From contig JBEDTR010000008.1 of the NCBI GenBank assembly GCA_040119125.1, positions 1-64,000 of the forward strand: a stretch of 64,000 nucleotides of DNA, written 5' to 3'. Below, one piece after another: positions 44,835 through 53,589 of the stretch. The translations under genes and the position numbers were made by a program. Every line of letters begins with the position of its first letter. Positions within the stretch are counted from its first letter, which is position 1. The stretch is from Pacificitalea sp040119125 (GTDB taxonomy: Bacteria; Pseudomonadota; Alphaproteobacteria; Rhodobacterales; Rhodobacteraceae). Below the pieces are notes generated by a model. It was not told the DNA's origin. It saw nothing but the letters and a program-made list of their open reading frames with translations, and did not search any database.

Positions 44835-45719
44835 TCAGCGTGCCGGGGTCGCGAAATCCTCGGCCGCATAGCCCTGAATATAGAGCAGCGCAGTCAGATC
44901 GCCGTGGTTGATGCGGATGTCGCATTCCTTCTGCACCGAAGGCTTGGCATGCAGCGCGACGCCGGTGCCCGCGATGCCCAGCATGCCCAGATCGTTGGCA
45001 CCATCGCCCACCGCGATCACATCGCGCGGCGATAGGCCGAGGCGTTCAGTAATCTCATGCAGCGCGGCGATCTTGGCCTCGCGCCCCAGAATCGGTAGCA
45101 CCACGCGCCCGGTCAGCCGCCCGTTTTCGATGCCCAGCGTGTTGGCACGATGCTCGTCAAAGCCCAGATGCGCCGCGACCTGCGAGGTGAAGGCCGTAAA
45201 CCCGCCCGACACCAGCGCCGCGTGACCGCCCTGCGCCCGCATCGTCGCGATCAACACATCGCCGCCTGCCGTGTAGGTGATGCGTTCGGCCAGCACCCGC
45301 GCGATGACCGTTTCGTCCAGATCGGCCAGCAGGCCCACACGTTCGGTCAGCGCCCCGTCGAAATCCAACTCGCCATTCATGGCGCGCGCGGTGATATCCG
45401 CGACCTTCTCACCCACGCCAGCCTCGGCGGCCAGTTCGTCGATGCATTCCTGCCCGATCATGGTGCTGTCCATATCGGCCAACAGCATCTTGCGGCGGCG
45501 GTCGTCGCTGGGCTGGATCACCACGTCGATGGCGCGGGCCTGCATGTCCTCCCAGATCTGCCAGAAATTATCGGGATGAGCGGGTACCTCGAATTCCGCC
45601 GCCACGCCGCGTGCCAGCCATTTCGCGGCACTGCCACCCCAGCCATTGCGCAGCGCCTCAACGGTGGTCGCGTCAAGCGTCGGGGCAGAAGGGTCGGTCA
45701 GCAGGGTCACGGTGAACAT
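44835..45719 (-). CDS. serB: Phosphoserine phosphatase SerB
   Basis: SerB makes L-serine, the last step of the phosphorylated pathway. The 294-residue protein has an N-terminal regulatory stretch (about 1-75) and the HAD core: ADMDSTMIGQE (Asp82 nucleophile, Asp84), VSGGFTAF, and VGDGANDLGML. The start is the ATG at 45719, as the upstream 45 codons of open frame overlap the serC leader. It is divergent from serC-serA, so the three serine-biosynthetic genes face away from a shared 200-nt intergenic region. Confidence 0.95.
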   Translation of the reverse strand: MFTVTLLTDPSAPTLDATTVEALRNGWGGSAAKWLARGVAAEFEVPAHPDNFWQIWEDMQARAIDVVIQPSDDRRRKMLLADMDSTMIGQECIDELAAEAGVGEKVADITARAMNGELDFDGALTERVGLLADLDETVIARVLAERITYTAGGDVLIATMRAQGGHAALVSGGFTAFTSQVAAHLGFDEHRANTLGIENGRLTGRVVLPILGREAKIAALHEITERLGLSPRDVIAVGDGANDLGMLGIAGTGVALHAKPSVQKECDIRINHGDLTALLYIQGYAAEDFATPAR

Positions 45720-45871
45720 TGGGCAAGGCTCCGGTAGTGGCGGCACAGATCGCGTCGTAAATAGCCGCAACCCCGTCCGGGTGCGAGCAGCAATCCGCGC
45801 CGACACCCCTGTCCTGCGACGCAGGGGAAATTTCACTGGACAGGGGCGCGGCAAGGGACTAGGTGCGGCGG

Positions 45872-45920
45872 CGGGACACCTCTCCCCAACGAGAGGCGCT
45901 TATCTGGAAGGGTAGCATCA
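45872..45920 (+). ncRNA. Candidate serC leader RNA motif
   Basis: Just before serC a perfect 6-bp hairpin, cctctc-cccaac-gagagg (45879-45896), is followed by cgcttatctggaagggtag and the start codon. Corbino et al. described a serC RNA motif upstream of serC in alphaproteobacteria, and the position and the CCTCTC/GAGAGG stem plus AAGGGT near the start fit what I recall of it. The match is from memory, not from a model search. The ribosome site AAGGGT lies inside the 3' part, so structure could affect translation. Confidence 0.5.
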
Positions 45921-47066
45921 ATGGCTATGACCAAACCGGCAACGCGGCCGGCTAACCCGCGTTTCTCCTCTGGCCCCTGTGCCAAACCCCCCGTTTTCGC
46001 TCTCGATAAGCTTGCCGACGCGCCGCTGGGCCGCTCGCATCGCGCTGCCGTGGGCAAGAACAAGCTGAAATCAGCAATCGAAACCACCCGCGAAGTTCTG
46101 GGCGTGCCTGCCGATTACCACATCGGAATCGTGCCCGGCTCTGACACTGGTGCTGTCGAAATGGCGATGTGGTCGCTGCTGGGGGCGCGCAAGGCCACCA
46201 TGCTGGCTTGGGAAAGCTTCGGCGCTGGCTGGGTGACCGATGTGGTCAAGCAGCTGAATATCGACGCCGAGGTCAAAACCGCCGACTATGGCGAGATCGT
46301 CGACCTGACGACCGTCGATTTCGACACGGATGTCGTGTTCACATGGAACGGCACGACATCTGGCGTACGCGTTCCCAATGGCGACGCGATCCCCGCCGAC
46401 CGTGCCGGGCTGACCATCTGCGATGCGACCTCGGCCGCTTTCGCGCAGGATCTGCCTTGGGACAAGCTCGATGTCGTGACCTTCTCCTGGCAGAAAGTGC
46501 TGGGTGGCGAGGCCGCGCATGGCATGCTGATCCTGAGCCCCCGCGCCGTGGAACGTCTGGAAAGCTACACCCCCGCATGGCCGCTGCCCAAGATCTTCCG
46601 CCTGACCAAAGGCGGCAAGCTGATCGACGGTATTTTCCGCGGTGAGACGATCAACACGCCGTCGATGCTCTGTGTCGAGGATTACCTCCTCGCGCTGGAA
46701 TGGGCGAAATCCGTCGGTGGGCTTGAGGGCATGATCGCCCGTGCCGATGCCAATACCGCCGTGATCGCGAATTTCGTCGAGACGCATGATTGGCTCGAGT
46801 TCCTCGCGGCTGATCCGGCGCTCCGCTCAAACACCTCTGTCTGCCTGAAATTCGCCGATGCGCGCATTCAGGACGGTGCCGCATTCGCCAAGGCCATTGC
46901 CAAACGGCTGGAAGCCGAAGGTGTGGCGCTGGACATCGGTGCCTATCGCGACGCGCCTGCCGGTCTGCGGATCTGGTGCGGTGCCACGGTCGAGACCGCC
47001 GATCTGGAGGCTCTGATGCCCTGGCTCGAATATGCGTTCGAGGCCGAGATCGCCGCACAGGCCTGA
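45921..47066 (+). CDS. serC: Phosphoserine aminotransferase
   Basis: SerC transaminates 3-phosphohydroxypyruvate to phosphoserine with PLP. The 381-residue protein opens with RPANPRFSSGPCAKPP, has the PLP-pocket strand GIVPGSDTGAVEMAMWSLL, the PLP aspartate in ICDATSAAFAQDLPW, and the Schiff-base lysine in TFSWQKVLGGEAAHG (about 193). Length fits the family variant of this lineage. It follows the candidate leader RNA and lies 82 nt before serA on the same strand. Confidence 0.95.
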   Translation: MAMTKPATRPANPRFSSGPCAKPPVFALDKLADAPLGRSHRAAVGKNKLKSAIETTREVLGVPADYHIGIVPGSDTGAVEMAMWSLLGARKATMLAWESFGAGWVTDVVKQLNIDAEVKTADYGEIVDLTTVDFDTDVVFTWNGTTSGVRVPNGDAIPADRAGLTICDATSAAFAQDLPWDKLDVVTFSWQKVLGGEAAHGMLILSPRAVERLESYTPAWPLPKIFRLTKGGKLIDGIFRGETINTPSMLCVEDYLLALEWAKSVGGLEGMIARADANTAVIANFVETHDWLEFLAADPALRSNTSVCLKFADARIQDGAAFAKAIAKRLEAEGVALDIGAYRDAPAGLRIWCGATVETADLEALMPWLEYAFEAEIAAQA

Positions 47067-47148
47067 TCCCCGTGATCTGATTGACGGGCAGGAGGTGCAT
47101 TGCCGCCCTGCCCGTCCCCCCTATTCCGCTTTTCAGGAGGAGCCCGAC

Positions 47149-48744
47149 ATGGCCCCCAAAGTTCTCGTATCCGATAAGCTGTCGGAAACCGCTGTTCAGA
47201 TCTTCCGTGATCGTGGCATCGAGGTCGATTTCGAGCCGAACCTCGGCAAGGACAAAGACCGTCTGGCCGAAGTGATCGGTCAGTATGATGGTCTGGCCAT
47301 CCGTTCGGCCACCAAGGTCACTGACAAGATCCTCGCCAGCGCCGACAACCTGAAGGTCATCGCGCGCGCCGGGATCGGTGTCGACAACATCGACATTCCC
47401 GCCGCATCCGCCAAAGGCGTGATCGTGATGAACACCCCCTTCGGCAACATGATCACCACCGCCGAGCACGCCATCGCGATGATGTTCGCCGTGGCCCGTC
47501 AGATCCCGGAAGCGTCGGCCTCCACCCATGCCGGCAAGTGGGAAAAGTCCAAGTTCATGGGCGTCGAACTGACCGCCAAGACGCTGGGCGTCATCGGTGC
47601 AGGCAATATCGGTGGCATCGTCTGCGACCGCGCCCTTGGCCTGAACATGAAGGTCATTGCCTATGATCCCTTCCTGTCCGAAGAGCGCGCCGCCAAGCTG
47701 GGCGTGACCAAGGTGGAACTGGACGAGCTGTTCAAACGCTCGGATTTCATCACTCTGCACGTTCCGATGACCGACAAGACGCGCAACATCATCAACGCCG
47801 AGGCGATCACCAAGATGAAAGACGGCGTGCGCATCATCAACTGCGCCCGCGGTGGTCTGGTCGATGAGGCCGCTCTGGCCGAAGCGCTGAAATCCGGCAA
47901 GGTCGCTGGCGCAGCCTTCGACGTGTTCGAGGTTGAGCCCGCCACCGACAGCCCGCTGTTCAACCTGCCCAACGTTGTTTGCACCCCGCATCTGGGCGCC
48001 TCGACCACCGAAGCACAGGAAAACGTGGCCCTGCAGGTCGCCGAGCAGATGTCCGACTACCTGCTGACCGGCGCTGTCACCAACGCGCTGAACATGCCGT
48101 CGGTCACCGCCGAAGAAGCCAAGGTCATGGGCCCGTGGGTCAAACTGGCCGAGCATCTGGGTGCCTTCGTGGGTCAGCTTACCGAAGAGCCGATTGAGTC
48201 GATTGCCATCACCTATGACGGCCACGCCGCCGAGCTGAACCTCGACGCGCTGGGATGCGCTGTGATTGCCGGTGTCATGAAAGCGTCGAACCCCGACGTG
48301 AACATGGTCTCTGCACCGCTGCAGGCCGCCAATCGCGGCATCAAGATCTCGCGCACCACGCAGGCCAAAACCGGCGTGTTCGACGGTTATGTCAAGCTGA
48401 CGGTCAAGACCCCGACGCGTGAACGCTCCATCGCCGGGACTGTATTCTCGGATGGCAAGCCGCGCTTCATCCAGATCAAGGGCATCAATATCGACGCTGA
48501 AATCGGCGCGCATATGCTCTATACCACCAACCAGGATATGCCGGGCATGATCGGCACCTTGGGCGGCACGCTGGGCGAAAACGGCGTCAACATTGCCAAC
48601 TTCACCCTCGGCCGGTCCGAAGTGGGCAAGGATGCAATCGCGCTGCTCTACGTCGACGGTCGCGTGCCCGACGATGTGCTGGAGAAGCTGGAAGCCACCG
48701 GCCTGTTCCAACGCGTCCGCCCGCTGGCCTTCGACGTCGCCTGA
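47149..48744 (+). CDS. serA: D-3-phosphoglycerate dehydrogenase
   Basis: SerA oxidises 3-phosphoglycerate, the first step of serine synthesis. The 531-residue long form has the N-terminal substrate domain, the NAD fold LGVIGAGNIGGIVCDRAL, catalytic Arg in INCARGGLVDEAAL and His in TPHLGASTTEAQENVA, an intervening ASB-like domain, and a C-terminal ACT domain (VNIANFTLGRSEVG), the site of serine feedback inhibition in long-form enzymes. The start is the ATG at 47149, preceded by CAGGAGGAG; the frame overlaps the end of serC upstream. Followed by a clear terminator. Confidence 0.96.
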   Translation: MAPKVLVSDKLSETAVQIFRDRGIEVDFEPNLGKDKDRLAEVIGQYDGLAIRSATKVTDKILASADNLKVIARAGIGVDNIDIPAASAKGVIVMNTPFGNMITTAEHAIAMMFAVARQIPEASASTHAGKWEKSKFMGVELTAKTLGVIGAGNIGGIVCDRALGLNMKVIAYDPFLSEERAAKLGVTKVELDELFKRSDFITLHVPMTDKTRNIINAEAITKMKDGVRIINCARGGLVDEAALAEALKSGKVAGAAFDVFEVEPATDSPLFNLPNVVCTPHLGASTTEAQENVALQVAEQMSDYLLTGAVTNALNMPSVTAEEAKVMGPWVKLAEHLGAFVGQLTEEPIESIAITYDGHAAELNLDALGCAVIAGVMKASNPDVNMVSAPLQAANRGIKISRTTQAKTGVFDGYVKLTVKTPTRERSIAGTVFSDGKPRFIQIKGINIDAEIGAHMLYTTNQDMPGMIGTLGGTLGENGVNIANFTLGRSEVGKDAIALLYVDGRVPDDVLEKLEATGLFQRVRPLAFDVA

Positions 48745-48766
48745 GCGAGCTAGGCATCGCGTATGG

Positions 48767-48795
48767 AAACGGCGTCCTTCGGGGCGCCGTTTTTC
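48767..48795 (+). terminator. Rho-independent terminator of serC-serA
   Basis: An 11-bp stem, aaacggcgtcc with gggcgccgttt (one G-T pair), closed by a TTCG tetraloop and followed by a T-run. It lies 22 nt after the serA stop. The UUCG loop makes it especially stable. Confidence 0.93.
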
Positions 48796-49062
48796 GTTGG
48801 TTATCGCGGAAATAAGGTGACGCTCGCAGCTATCCCTGAAACTTCAGTAGACCGGCGCTAAGACGCGCGAGCGGTGTGCCGTATGTGCAGAATATCGCTC
48901 CGCTCCGAGGTCAGCGTGAGATGGCAAGCGCCAGCCCGCCGGAACGGGCAGGCACTCGCTTCTCGCGGCCATTGGCCTTGGCGATAGCCGCTGCGTTTAA
49001 CTTGGGCGAGCGGTTAGGAGAGCCGTTCAGAGCGACGTCCCCCACGCCCATCAACGCAGGTA
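48796..49062. other. Intergenic region, no gene supported
   Basis: Between the serA terminator and the cytochrome c gene. A plus-strand open frame (48876-49151) runs into the cytochrome c coding region and has no ribosome site, so I leave it out. No repeat or strong hairpin is visible. Confidence 0.5.
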
Positions 49063-49554
49063 TTACTTCTCCGCGTCATCCTCCGGCGCGGGGCTCAAGC
49101 TGGCGAGATAGGCAAAGATATCTGCCGCATCCTGTGGCTTGCGCACCTTGAACGACATCTTTGAACGCGCCGAGCCGTCCTCCGTCACGTCCCGTAGAAA
49201 GCCGGTCGGGTCCTGCACATAGGCTGCGAAATGTTCCTCGGTCCAAGTCACGCCCTGCTCACGGGCCGCTTCCATGCCTTTGCCATAGCGGAAACCTTCA
49301 TCCTGCGCGGCCACGCGGTAGGGCACATGAAACAGGTTTGGCCCAGTGCGGCCATTGCGCCCGGCGAGTTTTTCGTTCTCGTCATTGACCACCACATGAC
49401 AGGCAACGCATTGCCGGTTGAACGCCGTCTCGCCTGCCTCGGCATCGCCAGAGGGCGCGATCATCTCCTCAGCCTCCTCCGCCGGGGCAGATGTAGCTGG
49501 CAACAGCGCCGCAGGGGCCGCAAGGACGCTGGCAATGAGGCTGGCTCGGATCAT
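49063..49554 (-). CDS. Periplasmic cytochrome c (class I, c2/c550-like)
   Basis: An exported electron carrier. The 163-residue protein has a signal peptide (about 1-25), one heme-binding CVACH (about 48-52) and a likely Met ligand in KMSFKV near 140. NRQCVACHVV with GRTGPNLFHVPYR in the next segment is typical of class I cytochromes c. No membrane anchor, so it is soluble in the periplasm. The partner is not identifiable from this context. Confidence 0.9.
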   Translation of the reverse strand: MIRASLIASVLAAPAALLPATSAPAEEAEEMIAPSGDAEAGETAFNRQCVACHVVVNDENEKLAGRNGRTGPNLFHVPYRVAAQDEGFRYGKGMEAAREQGVTWTEEHFAAYVQDPTGFLRDVTEDGSARSKMSFKVRKPQDAADIFAYLASLSPAPEDDAEK

Positions 49555-49693
49555 TCGGTCTCTCCCGTATTTGCATTGGGCTGGATAATGGCCTGATGGA
49601 CACGCTAATCAACTGGCTGCGGTGTCGCGCCCCGCCCCGTTGCCGTGCTAGACACCCACCACCTTGATCCTGCCCGTCGTCCGGAGACCTGCC

Positions 49694-50233
49694 TTGCCCC
49701 CGTCTGAACCCGCCGCTGACGGCACGATGATCCCCGCATGGGACGACGGCCACCTGCAGCCGGTGGACAAACTTGTCGTGCATCAGCGCGGTTTGCGCCA
49801 CCGGGCCGTATCGGTTTTCGTGCTGCGCGGGCGTGACCTGCTGATCCAGCAGCGCGCGGCGCAGAAATACCACACGCCGGGTTTGTGGGCGAACACCTGC
49901 TGCACCCACCCGCATTGGAACGAAGCCCCCGCCGATTGCGCGCGCCGCAGGTTGCGCGAGGAGTTGGGCATCACCGGATTGGATTTGGAGCCGCGCGGGC
50001 AGATCGAATACCGCGCCGATGTGGGCGGCGGCATGACCGAGCATGAGGTCGTCGACCTGTTCCTCGCGCGCCCTGACCAGCCCCCGCCTGTCGCCCCCAA
50101 TCCTGATGAGGTCGCGCAGGTGGCTTGGGTGGACGTAGACCTATTGCAGGCCCGCATCGCCACCGCACCTGAGAGCTATACGCCGTGGCTGCGGATCTAT
50201 ATGGCGCAACACCTGTCCCTGATCCTAGGCTGA
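49694..50233 (+). CDS. idi: Isopentenyl-diphosphate delta-isomerase (type I)
   Basis: Idi interconverts IPP and DMAPP for isoprenoid, quinone and carotenoid synthesis. The 179-residue Nudix-like protein has RHRAVSVFVLRGRDLLIQQRA, WANTCCTHPHWNE (catalytic Cys and metal His), ADCARRRLREELGI with the Nudix-type Glu residues, and HEVVDLFLA. The start is a TTG at 49694 with GGAGA 6 nt upstream; an ATG at 49727 would also work. The 179-residue size fits bacterial type I enzymes. Confidence 0.93.
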   Translation: MPPSEPAADGTMIPAWDDGHLQPVDKLVVHQRGLRHRAVSVFVLRGRDLLIQQRAAQKYHTPGLWANTCCTHPHWNEAPADCARRRLREELGITGLDLEPRGQIEYRADVGGGMTEHEVVDLFLARPDQPPPVAPNPDEVAQVAWVDVDLLQARIATAPESYTPWLRIYMAQHLSLILG

Positions 50234-50302
50234 CGCGGCCCCTCGCCTTGCGCGTCCGCGTCGGATAGAGCAGCGCCAGCCCCGCAAAACCGGATCGCCA
50301 TC

Positions 50303-51391
50303 ATGTATTTGCCCGACATTCCCGACCACGTCCGCCAAACACCGCCCTGCCCCCATTATGGGCGCTGCGGCGGCTGTTCGCTGCAGGAAGCACAGGAAAG
50401 CTGGCTGGCCGAATGGAAAACCGCGCAGGTGCGCCGGGCGCTGGACGCACAGGGGCTGGAGGCCGAATTCCTCGCGCCGCATGTCTCCCCTCCGATGAGC
50501 CGCCGCCGCGCGGTATTCGCGGGCACCCGCACCAAGAAGGGCGCGATCGTCGGCTTTCATGGCCGCGCTTCGCACACGCTGTTCCCGGTGCCCGATTGTC
50601 AGGTAGTGCGACCCCTACTGACCGCCGCTCTGCCGGGGTTGGAGGCGCTGACCCGGATCGTGGCATCGCGCAAGGGTGAGGTTACGATCACCGTCTCCGA
50701 AAGCGCGGCGGGCCCGGATGTGGCCCTGCGCGGGGGCAAGACCCCGGACGGCGTGATGCGCATCACATTGGCGGCGCTGGCGCAGGAGCATGGCTTTGCG
50801 CGGCTTAGCCTCGACGGAGAGGTGCTTGTGACGCTTGCCACGCCCGAGCAGGATTTCGATGGGATCAAGGTCGTGCCGCCGCCCGGCGCCTTTTTACAGG
50901 CCACCCGCGATGGTGAAGCCGCGCTGCGCGAGGGCGTGACGCGGGCGCTCACCGGCTCGAAACGGGTGGCAGATCTATTTGCGGGCTCGGGCACCTTTGC
51001 CCTGCCACTTGCGCGGAGTGCCGAGGTCCACGCCGTCGAAGGCTCCGCGGCCATGATCCAAGCGCTGGACCGGGGATGGCGCCATGCGACGGGATTGCGG
51101 CCCGTCACGACTGAGGCGCGCGACCTGTTTCGCCGCCCGCTGACGCCCGAAGATCTGAAAAAAATCGACGGAATCGCCATCGACCCGCCCCGTGCGGGCG
51201 CCGAAGCGCAATGCACGGAAATCGCGGCGTCTGAGGTTTCGCGCGTCGGGTTCGTATCCTGCAACCCGGTCACTTTCGCGCGCGATGCCAAACAGTTGGT
51301 CGCTGCTGGCTTCCGCATCGACTGGGTGCGCGTTGTCGATCAATTCCGCTGGTCGACCCATATCGAACTGGTCGCAGGGCTGAGCCGCTGA
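50303..51391 (+). CDS. Class I SAM-dependent RNA methyltransferase (RumA/TrmA family)
   Basis: A uridine-C5 methyltransferase acting on rRNA or tRNA. The 362-residue protein has the iron-sulfur motif CPHYGRCGGCSLQ at the N-terminus (about residues 16-26), a SAM domain with VADLFAGSGTFALPLA, the DPPRAGAEAQC loop, and the catalytic nucleophile in SCNPVTFARD. It lacks the N-terminal TRAM domain of RlmD. Whether it modifies 23S rRNA or tRNA is not decidable from sequence. It stands 69 nt downstream of idi. Confidence 0.9.
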   Translation: MYLPDIPDHVRQTPPCPHYGRCGGCSLQEAQESWLAEWKTAQVRRALDAQGLEAEFLAPHVSPPMSRRRAVFAGTRTKKGAIVGFHGRASHTLFPVPDCQVVRPLLTAALPGLEALTRIVASRKGEVTITVSESAAGPDVALRGGKTPDGVMRITLAALAQEHGFARLSLDGEVLVTLATPEQDFDGIKVVPPPGAFLQATRDGEAALREGVTRALTGSKRVADLFAGSGTFALPLARSAEVHAVEGSAAMIQALDRGWRHATGLRPVTTEARDLFRRPLTPEDLKKIDGIAIDPPRAGAEAQCTEIAASEVSRVGFVSCNPVTFARDAKQLVAAGFRIDWVRVVDQFRWSTHIELVAGLSR

Positions 51392-51479
51392 GCCATCACG
51401 CGAATTTGTGAATGTCGCGAGGGACGGTGATCGGTTACGCTTTCCGGACAACACGAATCCAAAATTCGGGACATCGGCA

Positions 51480-51983
51480 GTGAAATTTCTACCCCGCAGA
51501 GCAGTGATGTTCGGCGCCTTGGCGCTGGCTCTTTCGGCATGCTCCAACAAGTTCAGAACTTATAACGGCCCCGAAGTCACCCGTGTCGCGGTGTTCAAGG
51601 GCCGTCGCGAGATGTATCTTTTGCACCGAGAAGAGGTGCTGAAGAAATACGATATCGATCTGGGTTTCACCCCGGTCGGCCATAAGTTTCAGGAAGGCGA
51701 CGGGCGCACGCCCGAAGGCCGCTACCTGATCAACCGGCGCAATCCAAACAGCCTGTTCTACCTGTCGATCGGGATTTCCTACCCGAACGAGGCGGACGTG
51801 GCGCGGGCCAAAGCCTTCGATGTCAGCCCTGGTGGCGACATCTTTATTCACGGCGGGCCGCGTAAAGGCCGGGATCGTGGCGGGAAGGACTGGACCGCTG
51901 GCTGTATTTCCGTTTCAGACCGCCAGATGGAAGATATCTACGCCATGGTGCGCGACGGCACGTTGATCGATATTTATCCCTAA
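51480..51983 (+). CDS. L,D-transpeptidase lipoprotein (YkuD domain)
   Basis: An envelope enzyme that forms 3-3 peptide crosslinks or anchors proteins to peptidoglycan. In the chosen form (167 aa, GTG at 51480) the N-terminus is a lipoprotein signal, hydrophobic with lipobox LSAC (Cys21). The YkuD domain shows IFIHGGP and the catalytic motif DWTAGCISVSD with Cys142. The frame starts 24 codons earlier without a signal, so the GTG is more sensible though it lacks a strong ribosome site. Lies 88 nt after the methyltransferase. Confidence 0.83.
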   Translation: MKFLPRRAVMFGALALALSACSNKFRTYNGPEVTRVAVFKGRREMYLLHREEVLKKYDIDLGFTPVGHKFQEGDGRTPEGRYLINRRNPNSLFYLSIGISYPNEADVARAKAFDVSPGGDIFIHGGPRKGRDRGGKDWTAGCISVSDRQMEDIYAMVRDGTLIDIYP

Positions 51984-52000
51984 ACGCCCCAAGCATGGCA

Positions 52001-52030
52001 GCACACGCGGCGCATTGGCCCCGCGTGTGC
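52001..52030 (+). terminator. Hairpin after the L,D-transpeptidase gene
   Basis: A perfect 10-bp stem (gcacacgcgg, ccgcgtgtgc) with a 10-nt loop, 17 nt after the stop codon. No T-run follows, so it is a possible rather than certain terminator. Confidence 0.55.
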
Positions 52031-52163
52031 CTATCCCCGGCACCGCGACCAATAGGCGGTCCGCCATAGGGTGAAATCTTCCTGCTGTGCGCGAGACCGC
52101 GAAGCGTCATTCCGTCAAGACAGAGCAAGCGCTTGAATACGGGGCGTCGCCTTATTCGTGGAC

Positions 52164-52186
52164 CGAGCCGCACAAATGGCGGCTCG
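52164..52186 (-). terminator. Hairpin after the CAP-domain gene
   Basis: A perfect 8-bp stem (cgagccgc, gcggctcg) with a 7-nt loop, 13 nt past the minus-strand stop at 52200. No T-run. It pairs with the plus-strand hairpin to separate two convergent transcripts. Confidence 0.5.
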
Positions 52187-52199
52187 ATTGCCCGCGAAA

Positions 52200-52784
52200 T
52201 CAGAAGCTGCTGACGGTGATCTGGCCGGGCGCCGACGGGGCGGTGTAGGTTGGCTGGGCGCTGAAGCTCGGCTGCGCTTGCGGCGCGCCGGTGACCAGCG
52301 TCCACCAGATTTTGCCGCTTTCTTCCTGGAACCAAGAAATACCCAATTCGCGCGCCTCAGGATTCAGAATGACGTCGCGGGTGGCAGACTCTTGCATCCA
52401 AGCGGCCAGGGTTTCCAACTCGGTTTCGTAAGTCTCCGAGATGTTTTCGCCGAGGAACTTGCCGCTGTAGCCAGCGCGCCGCGCCCGGTCCAGCGGCGAC
52501 GAGCCATCGGAGCCGAAGTGCCACGGACGGTTCTGCACCGACATGTCGCGGCTATGCGTGGCGGCGGAGGCGTTAAGCTGTGAGTTCAGTTGCAGCGGTG
52601 CCGCACCGGAGGCCTGACGCAGGCTGTTCACGGAATCGAGCATCCTGATCGGAATTTCGCCCGCCTCTCGCGCGGAAATCCGGTAAACCTGCGTGCCGCC
52701 TTGCGTATCGTAGCTGGACGGCGCCGGAGCACATGCAGCAAGTGTCAGACCGAACGCGACCAGCAGCGAAAGACGTCGTAGCAT
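52200..52784 (-). CDS. CAP/SCP-domain lipoprotein
   Basis: A 194-residue lipoprotein with signal and lipobox LAAC (Cys18) and a CAP (cysteine-rich secretory / PR-1) domain: LNASAATHSRDMSVQNRPWHF near the start, GENISETYETELETLAAWM in the middle and NPEARELGISWFQEESG near the end. Bacterial CAP proteins are often envelope-associated, with roles from peptidase-like to unknown. It is convergent with the L,D-transpeptidase, which is also a lipoprotein. Confidence 0.88.
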   Translation of the reverse strand: MLRRLSLLVAFGLTLAACAPAPSSYDTQGGTQVYRISAREAGEIPIRMLDSVNSLRQASGAAPLQLNSQLNASAATHSRDMSVQNRPWHFGSDGSSPLDRARRAGYSGKFLGENISETYETELETLAAWMQESATRDVILNPEARELGISWFQEESGKIWWTLVTGAPQAQPSFSAQPTYTAPSAPGQITVSSF

Positions 52785-53211
52785 TGACCATACCCATCAG
52801 AGAATCCCGCATCACCTGTATAAGCTTGGTCAAGCAGTATCAAACCCTTCCGCCCGCAGATCGGCGGGCCTGCGCCGGTTAGCGTGGCTAAACCCCGATT
52901 CCAGACGGCAATCATGTCAGGTGACATTTTCGATAGTGAGGATTTGGTGGGTGTCTTTTCCGCCTGCCGCCCGGCCATGTGCCGACAAGTTCGGCCGCCC
53001 CATGAGGCATTCAGGCTCTCTGTTCCGGCAAGAGATGTCATTGTGACGGTTACAGCGAAGAGTGCGCTGAACCCGCTGATCTGACGGGTTGGCAACACAG
53101 GTGTTGCTTATTTGACGACATCGCCCGGCAACCAAAATCCTCTGACGCAAGGCAGATTGCAAAAAGACATGCCCTCTGCAAATGATCGAGCTACGAGGTA
53201 CAGTCTTGGGT
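52785..53211. other. 427-nt intergenic region without a supported gene
   Basis: Open frames on both strands here (52884-53084 plus, 52917-53243 minus) lack ribosome sites and recognisable content, so none is listed. The stretch is less GC-rich than flanking genes. A possible but weak promoter, TTGCAA at 53157 with AATGAT about 18 nt later, could serve the 59-residue gene. Nothing else is seen. Confidence 0.5.
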
Positions 53212-53245
53212 GCGTGGGGCATCCTCAATTTACATGCCCCCACGC
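53212..53245 (+). promoter_or_regulatory. Leader hairpin upstream of the 59-aa gene
   Basis: An inverted repeat with arms gcgtggggcat (53212-53222) and atgcccccacgc (53234-53245), 11 bp with a single bulged C and an 11-nt loop. It ends 7 nt before the GGAGG ribosome site (53253-53257). Such a structure just before a ribosome site can stabilise the messenger or gate translation; a terminator is less likely because no T-run follows. Confidence 0.6.
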
Positions 53246-53265
53246 GATAACTGGAGGTTTACTCT

Positions 53266-53445
53266 ATGAAAAAAGTTGCTCTCGCTGCGGCTCTGTCAGT
53301 TGCTGCCACCACGGCTTACGCCGGTGGCTACGAAGAACCCATCATCGAGCCGGAAATCATCGTTGAGGACACCTCGTCCTCCAACGCTGGCATCCTGGTC
53401 CCGGTTCTGGTTCTGGTGCTGCTCGCCGCTGCTGCTTCTTCCTAA
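53266..53445 (+). CDS. Small envelope protein, 59 aa
   Basis: A 59-residue protein: signal peptide (MKKVALAAALSVAATTAYA), an acidic middle with EEPIIEPEIIVED, then a hydrophobic C-terminal segment (ILVPVLVLVLLAAAASS). GGAGG lies 8 nt before the ATG. I recall a highly similar short protein in many Rhodobacteraceae, sometimes mislabelled ferrochelatase because it sits beside hemH, as here. It could be a single-span membrane protein with its N-terminus in the periplasm, or be anchored at both ends. A structured leader precedes it. No function known. Confidence 0.85.
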   Translation: MKKVALAAALSVAATTAYAGGYEEPIIEPEIIVEDTSSSNAGILVPVLVLVLLAAAASS

Positions 53446-53589
53446 TAGGAAGCACATCGTAAAATTGAATTGGGCGGGGGCGCAAGCCTTCGCCTTTTTC
53501 TTTGGCAAGATCCCGCGCGGATGTCCTCCTGCCCGGACTTGGCACCGCAGACGCCGGGCAGGGTTACTCCGGCGCCGGGCAGGCTGAGG

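Noticed and set aside
46651..48711. Very long open frame antisense to serC-serA (686 codons)
   Set aside because: Frame-shadow of two clearly identified genes in high-GC DNA; no ribosome site, no recognisable domain.
48876..49151. 91-codon plus frame in the serA-cytochrome c gap
   Set aside because: No ribosome site, and half of it is antisense to cytochrome c.
52884..53084. 66-codon frame in the intergenic region before the 59-aa gene
   Set aside because: No ribosome site or conserved feature; overlapping frames on the other strand are equally open.
53529..53582. CTGCCCGG with two copies of CCGGGCAG near the end of hemH
   Set aside because: The inverted repeats could pair, but loops are long and no T-run follows; not firm enough for a terminator.
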